Positions 1 to 8,165 of a stretch of DNA of 64,000 nt are shown here, in pieces; position 1 is the first letter of the stretch; every line of letters starts with the position of its first letter. The stretch is from Jannaschia formosa. GTDB taxonomy: Bacteria; Pseudomonadota; Alphaproteobacteria; Rhodobacterales; Rhodobacteraceae. The stretch lies in NCBI RefSeq assembly GCF_003340555.1, contig NZ_QPLJ01000005.1, forward strand, positions 1-64,000, written 5' to 3'. The translations under genes were made by a program, and so were the position numbers. The notes beneath the pieces are model-generated. The model was not told the DNA's origin, made no database searches, and worked only from the letters and a program-made list of their open reading frames with translations.

Positions 1-162
1 AACTCGTAAAATAGCGCGCCCTGCGCGACTTGCCTTGGCCCCATCATCGCGATGCCCTCCACTCTCAGAACGAGTGAATCAAAGCCTCGAACGCCAGGCA
101 ACGGACTTTTTCAACAGTATCCGGACCTTCCGACCGTTCCCCGCGCTGGCTGACAGACCGCG

Positions 163-480
163 TCAGACGTCCTTGCAGAACGCCTCGTAGAGTGCCGCCA
201 TCAGGAGCTCGAGCTCCGGATCGCTGATCCGGTAGAAGATTGTCTGGCTCTCGCGGCGCGTCTCGACCATGCCGGCCTCGCGCAGCCTGGCGAGGTGCTG
301 GCTCAGGGCTGATTGGCCAAGCCCCACGGCCGCCTGAAGCGATCCGACTGACCGCTCGCCCTTCGCAAGCTCGCACAGGATCAAGAGCCGCTTCGTGTTC
401 GCGACCAGCACCAACCGGCCTGCCACGTAATCGGCCCGCTCCTGGAGGGCGGCGACGGACCTGTCTGCGTCCAACTCCAT
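163..480 (-). CDS. bigR: ArsR-family persulfide-sensing repressor (BigR/SqrR type)
   Basis: 105-residue winged-helix repressor. The start is the ATG at 480; a longer upstream frame is only readthrough. The helix-turn-helix lies at about residues 46-72 (motif GQSALSQHLARLREAGMV) with a wing around ESQTIFYRI. Two cysteines, Cys36 (LILCEL) and Cys102 (FCKDV), sit at the positions of the sensing pair of SqrR/BigR, which form a di- or tetrasulfide link on sulfide exposure and release DNA. It is divergent from the sulfur operon beginning at 553 and very likely represses it and itself from the AT-rich gap. Family assignment is strong; the exact inducer is inferred from family knowledge. Confidence 0.92.
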   Translation of the reverse strand: MELDADRSVAALQERADYVAGRLVLVANTKRLLILCELAKGERSVGSLQAAVGLGQSALSQHLARLREAGMVETRRESQTIFYRISDPELELLMAALYEAFCKDV

Positions 481-519
481 TACATTAGCCTTGACTGATT
501 TAGTTGTTGCTAATATGTA
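481..519. promoter_or_regulatory. Candidate BigR operator/promoter between bigR and the sulfur operon
   Basis: The 72-bp divergent gap is much richer in A+T than its surroundings. TACATTAG (481-488) and CTAATATGTA (510-519) form an inverted repeat with one inserted base. TTGACT (491-496), followed 17 bp later by TATGTA, is a possible -35/-10 pair toward the operon. Position and symmetry fit an ArsR-type operator overlapping the promoter; binding itself is inferred. Confidence 0.55.
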
Positions 520-552
520 GCCGAAAAGCCCGGCGGATGCAAGCGCGAGGGC

Positions 553-1029
553 ATGGAACGGAGACGCATGATGGAGATGGAACTGGAAACGGCGTTCACG
601 CCCTGGGCCTCGCTCACCGGCGGGGTCCTGATCGGCCTCAGCGCCGTCATGGTCCTGGGCCTGTTCGGACGGATCGCGGGGATCTCGGGGATCACGAAGG
701 GGTTCCTTGGCACTGTCCTGCCGACCCCCGGCACTCCGCGCGACAGGGATTGGCGGCTGGCCTTCCTGTTCGGGCTGATGGCAGCGCCCCTCGCGCTCAT
801 GCTGGTCGGCGGAACGGTCTCGCAGGCCGTCCCCTCGAACCTCTTCGGCATGGCCGTAGCCGGACTGCTCGTGGGCCTCGGCACCGCGCTCGGCTCCGGC
901 TGCACGTCCGGGCACGGCGTCTGCGGCCTCGCCCGGCTGTCCCGTCGTTCGCTCGCTGCGGTCGTGACCTTCATGGCCGCGGGCTTCGTCACGGTCTTCG
1001 TCCTGCGCCATGTTCTGGGAGGTGCATGA
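553..1029 (+). CDS. YeeE/YedE (DUF395) family membrane protein, first half
   Basis: 158-residue membrane protein with about four hydrophobic segments. It carries the cysteine signature SGCTSGHGVCG (about residues 114-124) of the YeeE/YedE sulfur-compound transporters, whose founding members import thiosulfate. In BigR operons this family occurs as two half-size proteins, and the second half overlaps the stop of this gene. The upstream MERRRMMEM leaves the exact start open (553, or the ATGs at 568 and 571). Likely role: moving a reduced sulfur species across the inner membrane. Confidence 0.85.
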   Translation: MERRRMMEMELETAFTPWASLTGGVLIGLSAVMVLGLFGRIAGISGITKGFLGTVLPTPGTPRDRDWRLAFLFGLMAAPLALMLVGGTVSQAVPSNLFGMAVAGLLVGLGTALGSGCTSGHGVCGLARLSRRSLAAVVTFMAAGFVTVFVLRHVLGGA

Positions 1030-1469
1030 TGCGCATCGCTCTCGGTTTTCTCAGCGGCCTCGTCTTCGGCCTGGGCCTAGTCATCTCGGGCATGTCGAAC
1101 CCGGCGAAGGTCCTGAACTTCCTCGACCTCGCCGGAACCTGGGACCCCAGCCTCGCCTTCGTCATGGGCGGCGCGACCGTCACCGCCTTCATCGGCTACC
1201 GCCTCGTCTGGCACCGGAGGGCGCCGGTGCTCGAGACCAGGTTCGATGTCCCGACGAACACCCGGATCGACCGGCCATTGATCCTCGGCGCGGCGCTCTT
1301 CGGCACCGGATGGGGAATTGGCGGGTTCTGTCCGGGGCCGGCCTGGACGGCACTGCCGCTCCTTGCCCCCGGCACGCTGGTCTTCGTGCCTGCGATGCTC
1401 GCCGGCCTCTGGCTTGGCGCCCGGGCCTCGTCTCTCGGAATCCTCGCACCGAAAGGAGCAACACAATGA
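1026..1469 (+). CDS. DUF6691 / YeeE-like membrane protein, second half
   Basis: 147-residue membrane protein starting at the ATG at 1026, which overlaps the previous stop as ATGA, so translation is probably coupled. It has about four hydrophobic stretches, the conserved GLVISGMSNPAKV near the N-terminus and a GIGGFCPGPA cysteine motif around residue 97-106. It is the partner half of the preceding YeeE/YedE protein; together they should make one sulfur transport unit. The persulfide dioxygenase start overlaps its stop in turn. Confidence 0.85.
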   Translation: MMRIALGFLSGLVFGLGLVISGMSNPAKVLNFLDLAGTWDPSLAFVMGGATVTAFIGYRLVWHRRAPVLETRFDVPTNTRIDRPLILGAALFGTGWGIGGFCPGPAWTALPLLAPGTLVFVPAMLAGLWLGARASSLGILAPKGATQ

Positions 1470-2383
1470 GCACTTCGCAGCTGCAACAGCGGGTGGTGCG
1501 CCACTCCGCCTCCCGGGGGGCAGGCAGTCCCGACGTCTGGGGCATCTACGAGCCCGATACCGGCTCGATCCAGTATATCTGCGCCGATCCGGCCACGAAG
1601 AAGGCCGCGCTGATCGACGTCGTCTGGAACTTCGATCCGAAGCATTACCGCTTCTCGACCGGGAGCATGGACCAGGTCCTGGATCTCGTGCGGGAGAACG
1701 GCCTGACCGTCGAATGGGTGCTCGACACCCATCCCCATGCCGACCACGTCATGGCCTCAGCGCATCTCAAGGAGCGGACGGGCGCGCCGAACGCCATCGG
1801 TGCCAAGGTCCACGAGATCGCGGCGCTCTGGGAAGAGATCTACAACATGCCCGGCGTCTTCGACCCGGAACGGGACTTCGATCGGCTCTTCGCGGAAGGC
1901 GAGACCTTCCGGATCGGTGAGCTCGAGGTGCGGGTGATGCTGTCACCGGGGCACACGCTGGGTTCCATCACCTATGTCTGTGGCGACGCGGCCTTCACGC
2001 ACGACACCCTCATGCAGCCCGACGTGGGAACGTCCCGCGCCGATTTTCCCGGCGGAAACAGCGCGCAGCTCTGGGACTCGATCCAGGCGATCCTCGCGCT
2101 GCCCGCCGAGACGCGGCTCTTCGTCGGCCACGATTACGGGGCCGAGGGGCGCGACGAGCCGATGTGGGAGGCGACGGTGGTCGAGCACAAGGCAGAGAAC
2201 CAGCACGTCAGGGACGGCACGCGCCGCGAGGACTGGATCAGGCGCCGCGACGAGCGGGATGCGACCCTGGCGCTGCCCGACCGCATCCTGGCCGCGCTCC
2301 AGGTCAATCTGCGCGGCGGTCGCCTGCCGCCGGCCGAGGACGATGGCCGCATCTACTTCAAACTTCCCGTCAACCGCTTCTGA
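1466..2383 (+). CDS. Metallo-beta-lactamase-fold persulfide dioxygenase-like protein (Blh/ETHE1 type)
   Basis: 305-residue metallo-beta-lactamase-fold hydrolase. The metal motif THPHADH is at about residues 88-94, with later ligands in SPGHTLGS and VGHDYG. ETHE1-type persulfide dioxygenases use an HxHxDH site holding one iron to oxidise glutathione persulfide to sulfite. The ATG at 1466 overlaps the previous stop (ATGA) and has GAAAGGAG upstream. In some BigR operons this domain is fused to a rhodanese; here the rhodanese is the next, separate gene. Confidence 0.88.
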   Translation: MSTSQLQQRVVRHSASRGAGSPDVWGIYEPDTGSIQYICADPATKKAALIDVVWNFDPKHYRFSTGSMDQVLDLVRENGLTVEWVLDTHPHADHVMASAHLKERTGAPNAIGAKVHEIAALWEEIYNMPGVFDPERDFDRLFAEGETFRIGELEVRVMLSPGHTLGSITYVCGDAAFTHDTLMQPDVGTSRADFPGGNSAQLWDSIQAILALPAETRLFVGHDYGAEGRDEPMWEATVVEHKAENQHVRDGTRREDWIRRRDERDATLALPDRILAALQVNLRGGRLPPAEDDGRIYFKLPVNRF

Positions 2384-2395
2384 AGGAGAAGACAC

Positions 2396-2779
2396 ATGAC
2401 CATGACCATGAAGGACCTCGTTGCCGACGCCCGTAGCCGCGTGGGCGCCGTTTCCCCGCAGGAGGCAGAGGATGCGGTGCGCCGTGGCGACCTGATCCTC
2501 GACGTGCGCGAGCCGGCCGAACTGGAGAAGGACGGCCGCATCGCGGGCGCCCTGCACATCCCGCGGGGCATTCTCGAGACGCGGGCGGATGCAACGGCAC
2601 AGACCGCCGAGGCGCGGCTCACCGAGGCTCGGGGCTCCGCTCGTGTCCATGTTCTCTGTGCCTCGGGCGGACGCGCGGCGCTGGCGGCGGACACGTTGCA
2701 GCGGATGGGCTATGACGCCGCCCTCATCGAGGGCGGCCTCGGCGGCTGGAAATCCGCCGGTCTTCCGGTCGAGAGCTGA
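2396..2779 (+). CDS. Rhodanese-like sulfurtransferase
   Basis: 127-residue single rhodanese domain. The substrate-binding N-terminal part (LILDVREPAEL) is followed by the active-site loop CASGGRAA, whose cysteine carries the persulfide. It lies 12 bp after the dioxygenase gene with an AGGAG site (GAAGGAGAAG) before the ATG. It probably moves sulfane sulfur to or from glutathione or thiosulfate and works with the neighbouring dioxygenase. Substrate is not readable from sequence. Confidence 0.9.
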   Translation: MTMTMKDLVADARSRVGAVSPQEAEDAVRRGDLILDVREPAELEKDGRIAGALHIPRGILETRADATAQTAEARLTEARGSARVHVLCASGGRAALAADTLQRMGYDAALIEGGLGGWKSAGLPVES

Positions 2780-2782
2780 TCC

Positions 2783-4576
2783 ATGGGCAGGCTGGCCGGA
2801 TACCTCCCCGTCCTCGATTGGGGGCGCCGCTACGACCGGCAGGCGTTCCTCAGCGACGGGATGGCTGCCGTGATCGTGACGATCATGCTCATCCCGCAAT
2901 CGCTGGCCTACGCGATGCTGGCCGGCCTGCCGCCCGTCGTCGGGCTCTACGCTTCGATCCTGCCGCTGGTGGCCTACGCGATCTTCGGCACCAGCCGCAC
3001 CCTCGCCGTCGGCCCGGTGGCGGTGGTTTCGCTTCTGACCGCTACGGCTGCCGGTGCCGTGGCGACGCCCGGAAGCGCGGAATACGTCACTGCCGCCATC
3101 ACCTTGGCGCTGCTATCGGGCCTGATCCTCTTCGCGATGGGAATCTTCCGCCTGGGCTTCGTCGCGAACCTGCTCTCCCACCCGGTCATCTCCGGGTTCA
3201 TCACCGCCTCGGGCCTCCTGATCGCCGCGAGCCAGTTGAAGCACATCCTCGGGGTCGAGGCCGGTGGCCATACGTTGATCGAGCTGGGCAGGTCGCTCCT
3301 TCCAGCGCTGCCGGAGACCAACCTCCCGACGCTCGTGATCGGCGGCGCGGCGACGATCTTCCTGTTCTGGTCGCGGGCGAAGCTGAAACCGGCGCTCGAG
3401 CACCTCGGCCTGCACGCCGGCGCAGCCACGCTTCTGGCGCGCACCTCCCCCGTTCTCGCGGTCGCGGTGTCCATCCTGGCGGTGGTCAGCCTGGACCTCG
3501 AGGCACGGGGCGTGGCGGTGGTGGGTGAGGTGCCGCAGGGGCTGCCGCCCCTGTCGCTGCCGCCGCTCGACCCTGGTCTCTGGGGCACTCTCCTGCCGGC
3601 CGCCTTCCTCATTTCGATCATCGGCTTCGCCGAGTCCGTCTCCATCGCCCAGACACTGGCGGCAAAGCGGCGGCAGTCCATCCGGCCGGACCAGGAGATG
3701 ATCGGCCTCGGCATGTCGAACCTGGCGGCGGCTTTTTCCGGCGGCTACCCCGTCACCGGCGGCTTCGCCCGCTCGGTCGTCAACTTCGATGCCGGCGCCG
3801 AGACACCGGCCGCCGGTGCCTACACCGCGATCGGCATCGCGCTCGCGTCGCTGTTCCTGACGCCGGTCATCTTTCACCTGCCGCTTGCCGTGCTGGCCGC
3901 AACGATCGTCGTCGCGGTGCTGAGCCTTGTCGATCTCGGCGCGCTGCGCCGCACCTGGCGCTACTCGCGGTTCGACTTCGCCGCGATGGCCGGCACGATC
4001 CTCGTGACGCTGGCCGCCGGAGTGGAGGCCGGCATCCTCACCGGCGTCGCGATGTCGCTGCTCCTGCATCTGTGGCGCAGCTCACGGCCCCACATCGCCG
4101 AAATCGGGCAGGTGCCCGGCACCCGGCACTACCGCAACATCCTGCGGCACGACGTGCTTCGTTCACAGCACGTCCTGTCCCTCAGGATCGACGAGAGCCT
4201 CTGGTTCGGCAACGCCCGTGCCGTTGAGGACGTGATCCAGCGGTCGGTGGCGGAGCGACCGCGCGTGCGCCACCTGGTGCTGAACTGCGCCGCGGTGAAC
4301 GGCATCGATGCCAGCGCGCTGGAGAGCCTGGAGCTGGTGAGCCACCGCCTCGCCGAACAGGGGGTGGACCTGCACCTGTCGGAGGTGAAGGGCCCGGTGA
4401 TGGATCGCCTGGCAAAGGCGTCGTTCCTGGAGCACCTTACCGGCAAGGTGTTTCTGTCCCACCACGAGGCGATGGAAGCGCTGGCGCCAGAAATCACCAG
4501 GCTGGCCGATCATGCGGATCGGCCAGCCATGGATGCGTCCAGACCGTTCCCCGAACGTGGGTCCGCCGCTGGATGA
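2783..4576 (+). CDS. SulP-family anion (sulfate/sulfite-type) permease with STAS domain
   Basis: 597-residue SulP (SLC26) transporter. About residues 25-420 are membrane segments, with IPQSLAYAMLAGLPPVVGLYAS near the start and the conserved GFAESVSIA region mid-protein. A cytosolic STAS domain follows (about 445-560) with NGIDASALESLE. It is the last gene of the BigR operon, 3 bp after the rhodanese. SulP proteins in such operons are thought to export the sulfite or sulfate made by the dioxygenase; the exact anion is inference. Confidence 0.9.
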   Translation: MGRLAGYLPVLDWGRRYDRQAFLSDGMAAVIVTIMLIPQSLAYAMLAGLPPVVGLYASILPLVAYAIFGTSRTLAVGPVAVVSLLTATAAGAVATPGSAEYVTAAITLALLSGLILFAMGIFRLGFVANLLSHPVISGFITASGLLIAASQLKHILGVEAGGHTLIELGRSLLPALPETNLPTLVIGGAATIFLFWSRAKLKPALEHLGLHAGAATLLARTSPVLAVAVSILAVVSLDLEARGVAVVGEVPQGLPPLSLPPLDPGLWGTLLPAAFLISIIGFAESVSIAQTLAAKRRQSIRPDQEMIGLGMSNLAAAFSGGYPVTGGFARSVVNFDAGAETPAAGAYTAIGIALASLFLTPVIFHLPLAVLAATIVVAVLSLVDLGALRRTWRYSRFDFAAMAGTILVTLAAGVEAGILTGVAMSLLLHLWRSSRPHIAEIGQVPGTRHYRNILRHDVLRSQHVLSLRIDESLWFGNARAVEDVIQRSVAERPRVRHLVLNCAAVNGIDASALESLELVSHRLAEQGVDLHLSEVKGPVMDRLAKASFLEHLTGKVFLSHHEAMEALAPEITRLADHADRPAMDASRPFPERGSAAG

Positions 4577-4850
4577 TCGGCGCGCCCGGACCCTGTCTGC
4601 GACCCCGGTGCCCAGACCAGGAGCAGGAGCAGGAGCAGGAGCAGGTTCCAAGGGTCCCGCAGATTGCCTTATCGGGAGATGCCTTCAGAATTGCATGGGA
4701 CTCCCGCACGTTCGGCAGCTCAGGATCGAATGTCGCGGAAGGAATCCGAGCCGAGCCCGGACCGGCGGGCATGTCTCGCCCTCAGGTTGATGTCCCGCCC
4801 ATGACGGCGCGCCGGAAACGACCGTCAGCCAAGGCCACCAGGTCAGAGGG
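4577..4850. other. Intergenic stretch with a hexanucleotide microsatellite
   Basis: No gene is supported between the SulP permease and the antitoxin. Four perfect GAGCAG units lie at 4621-4644, preceded by the near-copy GACCAG. No clear terminator hairpin with a T-run was found, and the short frames here do not look coding. Confidence 0.6.
4621..4644. repeat. GAGCAG hexanucleotide repeat, four copies
   Basis: Four perfect tandem GAGCAG units, with a fifth degenerate unit (GACCAG) at 4615-4620. It is intergenic, downstream of both the SulP gene and the convergent antitoxin gene. Copy number would be expected to vary between strains by slippage. Confidence 0.85.
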
Positions 4851-5192
4851 TCACGGGGCGAGGTCGTCCAACGTCACCTTCAGCGCGGCGGCGAGCCTGC
4901 CGAGCGTGGCGGCCGATCCGGTCGCCCGGCCCCCCTCGATCTCCACGATCTGCACCCGGTTCACCCCCGACAGGCGGGCGAGGGCGGACTGGCTGTGCCC
5001 CCGCAGTTCGCGGAACACCCGCACGGGGCTCTCCCCGTCCATGATCCGGGACGCGAAGGGCTCGGGGACAAGTTCTTCTTCGCCCCGGCTCAAGGCGGCC
5101 CTGGCGTCGTCATGGGCGGTCACGTCTTCGAGTTCGGCCGCCGCTGCGCGGAGGGCGTCGTATTCGCTGCGGGGGATCGTCACGGTATCCAT
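4851..5192 (-). CDS. Xre/HTH-type antitoxin
   Basis: 113-residue protein. The N-terminus starts MDTVTIPRSEYDAL, a common antitoxin opening, and the C-terminal half is an Xre-type helix-turn-helix (about residues 58-112, RELRGHSQSALARLSGV). The start is the ATG at 5192; the frame continues upstream but overlaps the toxin. It lies 16 bp downstream of the RelE/ParE-type toxin gene and should neutralise it and autorepress the pair. Confidence 0.85.
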   Translation of the reverse strand: MDTVTIPRSEYDALRAAAAELEDVTAHDDARAALSRGEEELVPEPFASRIMDGESPVRVFRELRGHSQSALARLSGVNRVQIVEIEGGRATGSAATLGRLAAALKVTLDDLAP

Positions 5193-5208
5193 TGGCGCCT
5201 TCCTTCCA

Positions 5209-5460
5209 TCAGCAGATCGAGCCACCTGGCCCCACGTCCAGAACCGCCAGGACGGCCCCTTGAGGGTCCATGATGACCCGGTACTCTCCGACGCGCAGGC
5301 GAAGCCCTTGTCGCCCCTGCAGCGCCTTCCCGTCATGCCCCTGGCCTTGCGGATCGGCCGCGCAGGCATCCACCGCCGCCCGGATGCGCCTGGCCTGCGG
5401 GGGAGGGATCCGGCGCAGGGCGCGCAAGGCGCGCCGGGTGTAGCTGGGCCTCAGGGCCAT
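5209..5460 (-). CDS. RelE/ParE-family toxin
   Basis: 83-residue basic protein with the RelE/ParE fold signature: YTRRALRALRRIPPPQARRI helix, then GLRLRVGEYRVIMD and a C-terminal strand AVLAVLDVGP. RelE-type toxins cut mRNA in the ribosomal A site and ParE types poison gyrase; the sequence alone does not decide. The toxin precedes the antitoxin, the reverse of classic relBE but usual when the antitoxin is Xre-type. The pair sits at the edge of an accessory region. Confidence 0.87.
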   Translation of the reverse strand: MALRPSYTRRALRALRRIPPPQARRIRAAVDACAADPQGQGHDGKALQGRQGLRLRVGEYRVIMDPQGAVLAVLDVGPGGSIC

Positions 5461-5678
5461 GGCGAGGATATGCGAAGGGACAGGGGTGTCGTCAGTAGCT
5501 ACATCCCTGCCACCGCACGGCGCGTCGCCCGATCTCGTCCAGCGCGGCGAGGGCCGGGGCAGTCATGGATGCTCCGGCTCAACGGAAAGTTGTCAGCCAT
5601 TTCCCTGCCAGCTTAAGCTGACCCTGCGCGGCGCCGTCTGCGCAAGCTATTGCAAGTTCAGATCGATTGGAGACGTTC
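5461..5678. promoter_or_regulatory. Divergent gap between toxin-antitoxin pair and RTX gene
   Basis: No gene here. A perfect 12-bp palindrome CAGCTTAAGCTG lies at 5609-5620. TTGTCA at 5590-5595, with a weak -10 candidate overlapping the palindrome 17-18 bp downstream, could drive the RTX gene. GGAGA at 5669-5673 is the ribosome binding site for the ATG at 5679. The palindrome is a reasonable operator candidate; no regulator can be named. Confidence 0.4.
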
Positions 5679-8165
5679 ATGGCCGAGTACATCGTCACGA
5701 CCGGCGGCGCGGGTGATCCGTCCGACGAGACCCTGCTGTCGCTGTCCGATGCCGTCGCGCTTGCGGCCGCCTCGCCCGAGGACGACACGATCCGCTTCTC
5801 GGAGGAGGCCGCGACGGTCGGATTCCTTTTCCCCATCAGTGTTTCCGCGCCCGAGGGCGGGCGGCTCGTGATCGACGGCGACCGCGACGGCGACGGGGTG
5901 AGCGATGTTCTGCTCGACGGCACCGGCGCCGCGGGCTCGTCGCTTCTGGTCGTGGGCTTCGGGGCGGAGCTGACATTGCGCAACGTCGATGTCCTCGGCG
6001 GGACGTTCGGGCAGGCGGATGCCCGGGCCTTCCCCGGGTTTGCGGGCGCGGATGGGGACAACGCCTTTGCGGATCCCCCGGTGGTCGACGACCGGGACGG
6101 CGGTCCGGGAGGGGCCGCCGAGGATGGCGGGGCGGCCGGGACCGGCGGCGCGGGCCGAAGTGCCGCCGCGATCCTCAATTTCGGGACCCTGACCCTGGAG
6201 CGCGTCGGTTTCGGCGGCTTCCAGGCCGAGGGGTCCGGCGGCGGGTCCGGCGGTCTCGGCGGCGAGGGCGGGCTGTCCATCGGCGGCTTCGGGCAGGAGG
6301 ACGAGCTCGGCGTCGATACGCCGCTGCCGGATATCGAACTGGTCGACCATCCCTGGCGCACCGACCCCGCGGCGCCGATGGTCTACGACTATCCCGGCGA
6401 GGCGGGCAACGGTCTCAACCCGCCCTGGGCTGGCGACGGCGGCGATGGGGGACCGGGCGGCGACGGCGGTGCCGGGGGCGATGGCGGGAAAGGCGGCGAC
6501 GCGGCCGCGATCATCAACGGGGAGGGCGCGACGCTGTCCCTGACCGACGTGGTCTTCGGCGGCCGGCTGACATCCGGTGCGCTGGCCTCCGGGCTGGACC
6601 TGCGTGGGGGCGATGGCGGCGAAGGCGGGACGGGCGGCGACGGCGGCGATTCCCGCGGCGGACCCGGCGCGGATGGCGGACAGGAATGGGTGCGCCTCTA
6701 CGACGTCTTTTTCTACGATTCGAACGGCCGCCTGCGCGAACGGGAATGGTTCCTCGACGTCGCCACCTCGGAGGGCGGCGTCGGTGGAGATGCCGGCCCG
6801 GCCGGAGCGGGCGGCGACGGCGGATCGGGCGGCCGGGGCGGCAATGGCGGCCTGATCGTGAATTACGGCACGGCCGAAGGGGAGGTCGCCGCCCCGACCG
6901 AGAGCGGGACCGGCAGCCGCTTCTCTGCCGGCGAAGGCGGGACCGGCGGGGAGGCGGGAGAGCCCGGCGAAGGCGTCGGCGGGCAGGGCGGCCGCGCGAT
7001 GCTGCCCTACATCGCGATCGCGCCCCGGGGCTACAGCCTCGAGGACCTGTCCTGGAGAAGCTTCACATCCGAGGGACGGGAAGCATGGGAGCCCTATCGG
7101 ACGCCGCTACAGGAATACGACGACGACTCCCGTGTCGCCGGCGCGTCGACCGGCCCCGGACCGGCGGGCGCCATCGGCGAGGACGGCACGGCCGGCGAGA
7201 CCGGGACCGTGGTCGGGACGGGAGCGGAAGACGTCGCGCAGGCGGGGTCGCTCATCTACCTGCATGGCGGCGGTCCCGTCGCCGAGGGCGGGACGCTCGC
7301 CTTCACCATCGCGCGCATCGGCGACGTCTCGGCGGCCTCAACCGTGACCTGGCGGCTCGTCGGCACGGGCGAGGCGCAGGCCGATGCGGCGGACCTGGAC
7401 GGGGCGCTCTCCGGCACGGTGCGTTTCGGCGAGGTATCCCCCGCGGGATCGAGCGCGCCCTCCGAGGCAGAGATCGACCGGTCCAACATGGCGCGGATCG
7501 AGCTCGGCGTGATCGCCGACGGCTTCGCCGAGGGGGCCGAGGGCTGGACGGTGGAGCTGGTCTCCGCCACCGGGGACGGCGCCCGGATCGGCACCGACCG
7601 GATCGAGGGCGTCATCGAGGCCAGCGACGGCACCGATCCGCCGGATCCCGACGCGGAGCCGACGGCAGGGGACGACGATCTCCGCGGCGACACGGGGCGC
7701 GACAGGATCCGCGCCCTCGGCGGCGACGACACGGTGCGGGGCGAAGGCGGCAACGACCAGCTCTACGGCGGGCCCGGCGATGACGCGCTTTACGGCGGCC
7801 CGGGCGCGGACATTCTCGTCTCGGAAGGCGGCAACGACACGATGACCGGCGGAACCGGCGCGGATTCCTTCGCCTTCCGTCCCGGCGAGGCCACGGTCAC
7901 AGTCACCGATTTTGATCCGGGGGAGGGCGACCGGCTGGCGCTCGACGACCGCTTCTTCGGACTGGGCGACGGCGGCATTGACCCGCGCCCCGTCACGCTG
8001 GGACAGGCGCAGTCGGCGGTCAGGTCCGGAAGGTTCGACTACGACCGCGGCAGCGGCGAGGTGAGGATCGACCTGGACGGGCAGAGGGGCCCGGAGGCCC
8101 CGACGCTGGTCGCCGTCCTGGAAGATGGCCCGCGCCTGACTTGGGAGGATGTGCTGCTGTTCTGA
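5679..8165 (+). CDS. Large glycine-rich RTX (hemolysin-type calcium-binding) secreted protein
   Basis: 828 residues from the ATG at 5679, preferred over a TTG at 5667 because GGAGA lies 5 bp before it. There is no N-terminal signal peptide. About residues 110-480 are low-complexity Gly/Asp/Ala runs (GGDGGAGGDGGKGG type) with parallel-beta-like inserts (LTLRNVDVLGG, LTLERVGFGG). A Calx-beta-like segment follows (about 524-648). Eight RTX nonapeptides lie at about 664-735 (GGDDTVRGE, GGNDQLYGG, GGPGDDALY), then DFDPGEGDRLALDD and a tail ending EDVLLF. RTX repeats bind calcium outside the cell and the C-terminus is the type I secretion signal. No ABC exporter is visible nearby. Its tail is duplicated at 21484-21645. 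Function unknown; possibly surface or matrix protein. Confidence 0.85.
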   Translation: MAEYIVTTGGAGDPSDETLLSLSDAVALAAASPEDDTIRFSEEAATVGFLFPISVSAPEGGRLVIDGDRDGDGVSDVLLDGTGAAGSSLLVVGFGAELTLRNVDVLGGTFGQADARAFPGFAGADGDNAFADPPVVDDRDGGPGGAAEDGGAAGTGGAGRSAAAILNFGTLTLERVGFGGFQAEGSGGGSGGLGGEGGLSIGGFGQEDELGVDTPLPDIELVDHPWRTDPAAPMVYDYPGEAGNGLNPPWAGDGGDGGPGGDGGAGGDGGKGGDAAAIINGEGATLSLTDVVFGGRLTSGALASGLDLRGGDGGEGGTGGDGGDSRGGPGADGGQEWVRLYDVFFYDSNGRLREREWFLDVATSEGGVGGDAGPAGAGGDGGSGGRGGNGGLIVNYGTAEGEVAAPTESGTGSRFSAGEGGTGGEAGEPGEGVGGQGGRAMLPYIAIAPRGYSLEDLSWRSFTSEGREAWEPYRTPLQEYDDDSRVAGASTGPGPAGAIGEDGTAGETGTVVGTGAEDVAQAGSLIYLHGGGPVAEGGTLAFTIARIGDVSAASTVTWRLVGTGEAQADAADLDGALSGTVRFGEVSPAGSSAPSEAEIDRSNMARIELGVIADGFAEGAEGWTVELVSATGDGARIGTDRIEGVIEASDGTDPPDPDAEPTAGDDDLRGDTGRDRIRALGGDDTVRGEGGNDQLYGGPGDDALYGGPGADILVSEGGNDTMTGGTGADSFAFRPGEATVTVTDFDPGEGDRLALDDRFFGLGDGGIDPRPVTLGQAQSAVRSGRFDYDRGSGEVRIDLDGQRGPEAPTLVAVLEDGPRLTWEDVLLF

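Noticed and set aside
109-125. Sequence GACTTTTTCAACAG near the left edge, similar to ends of some mobile elements
   Set aside because: The match is short, no partner repeat or transposase lies within the window, and the edge prevents checking.
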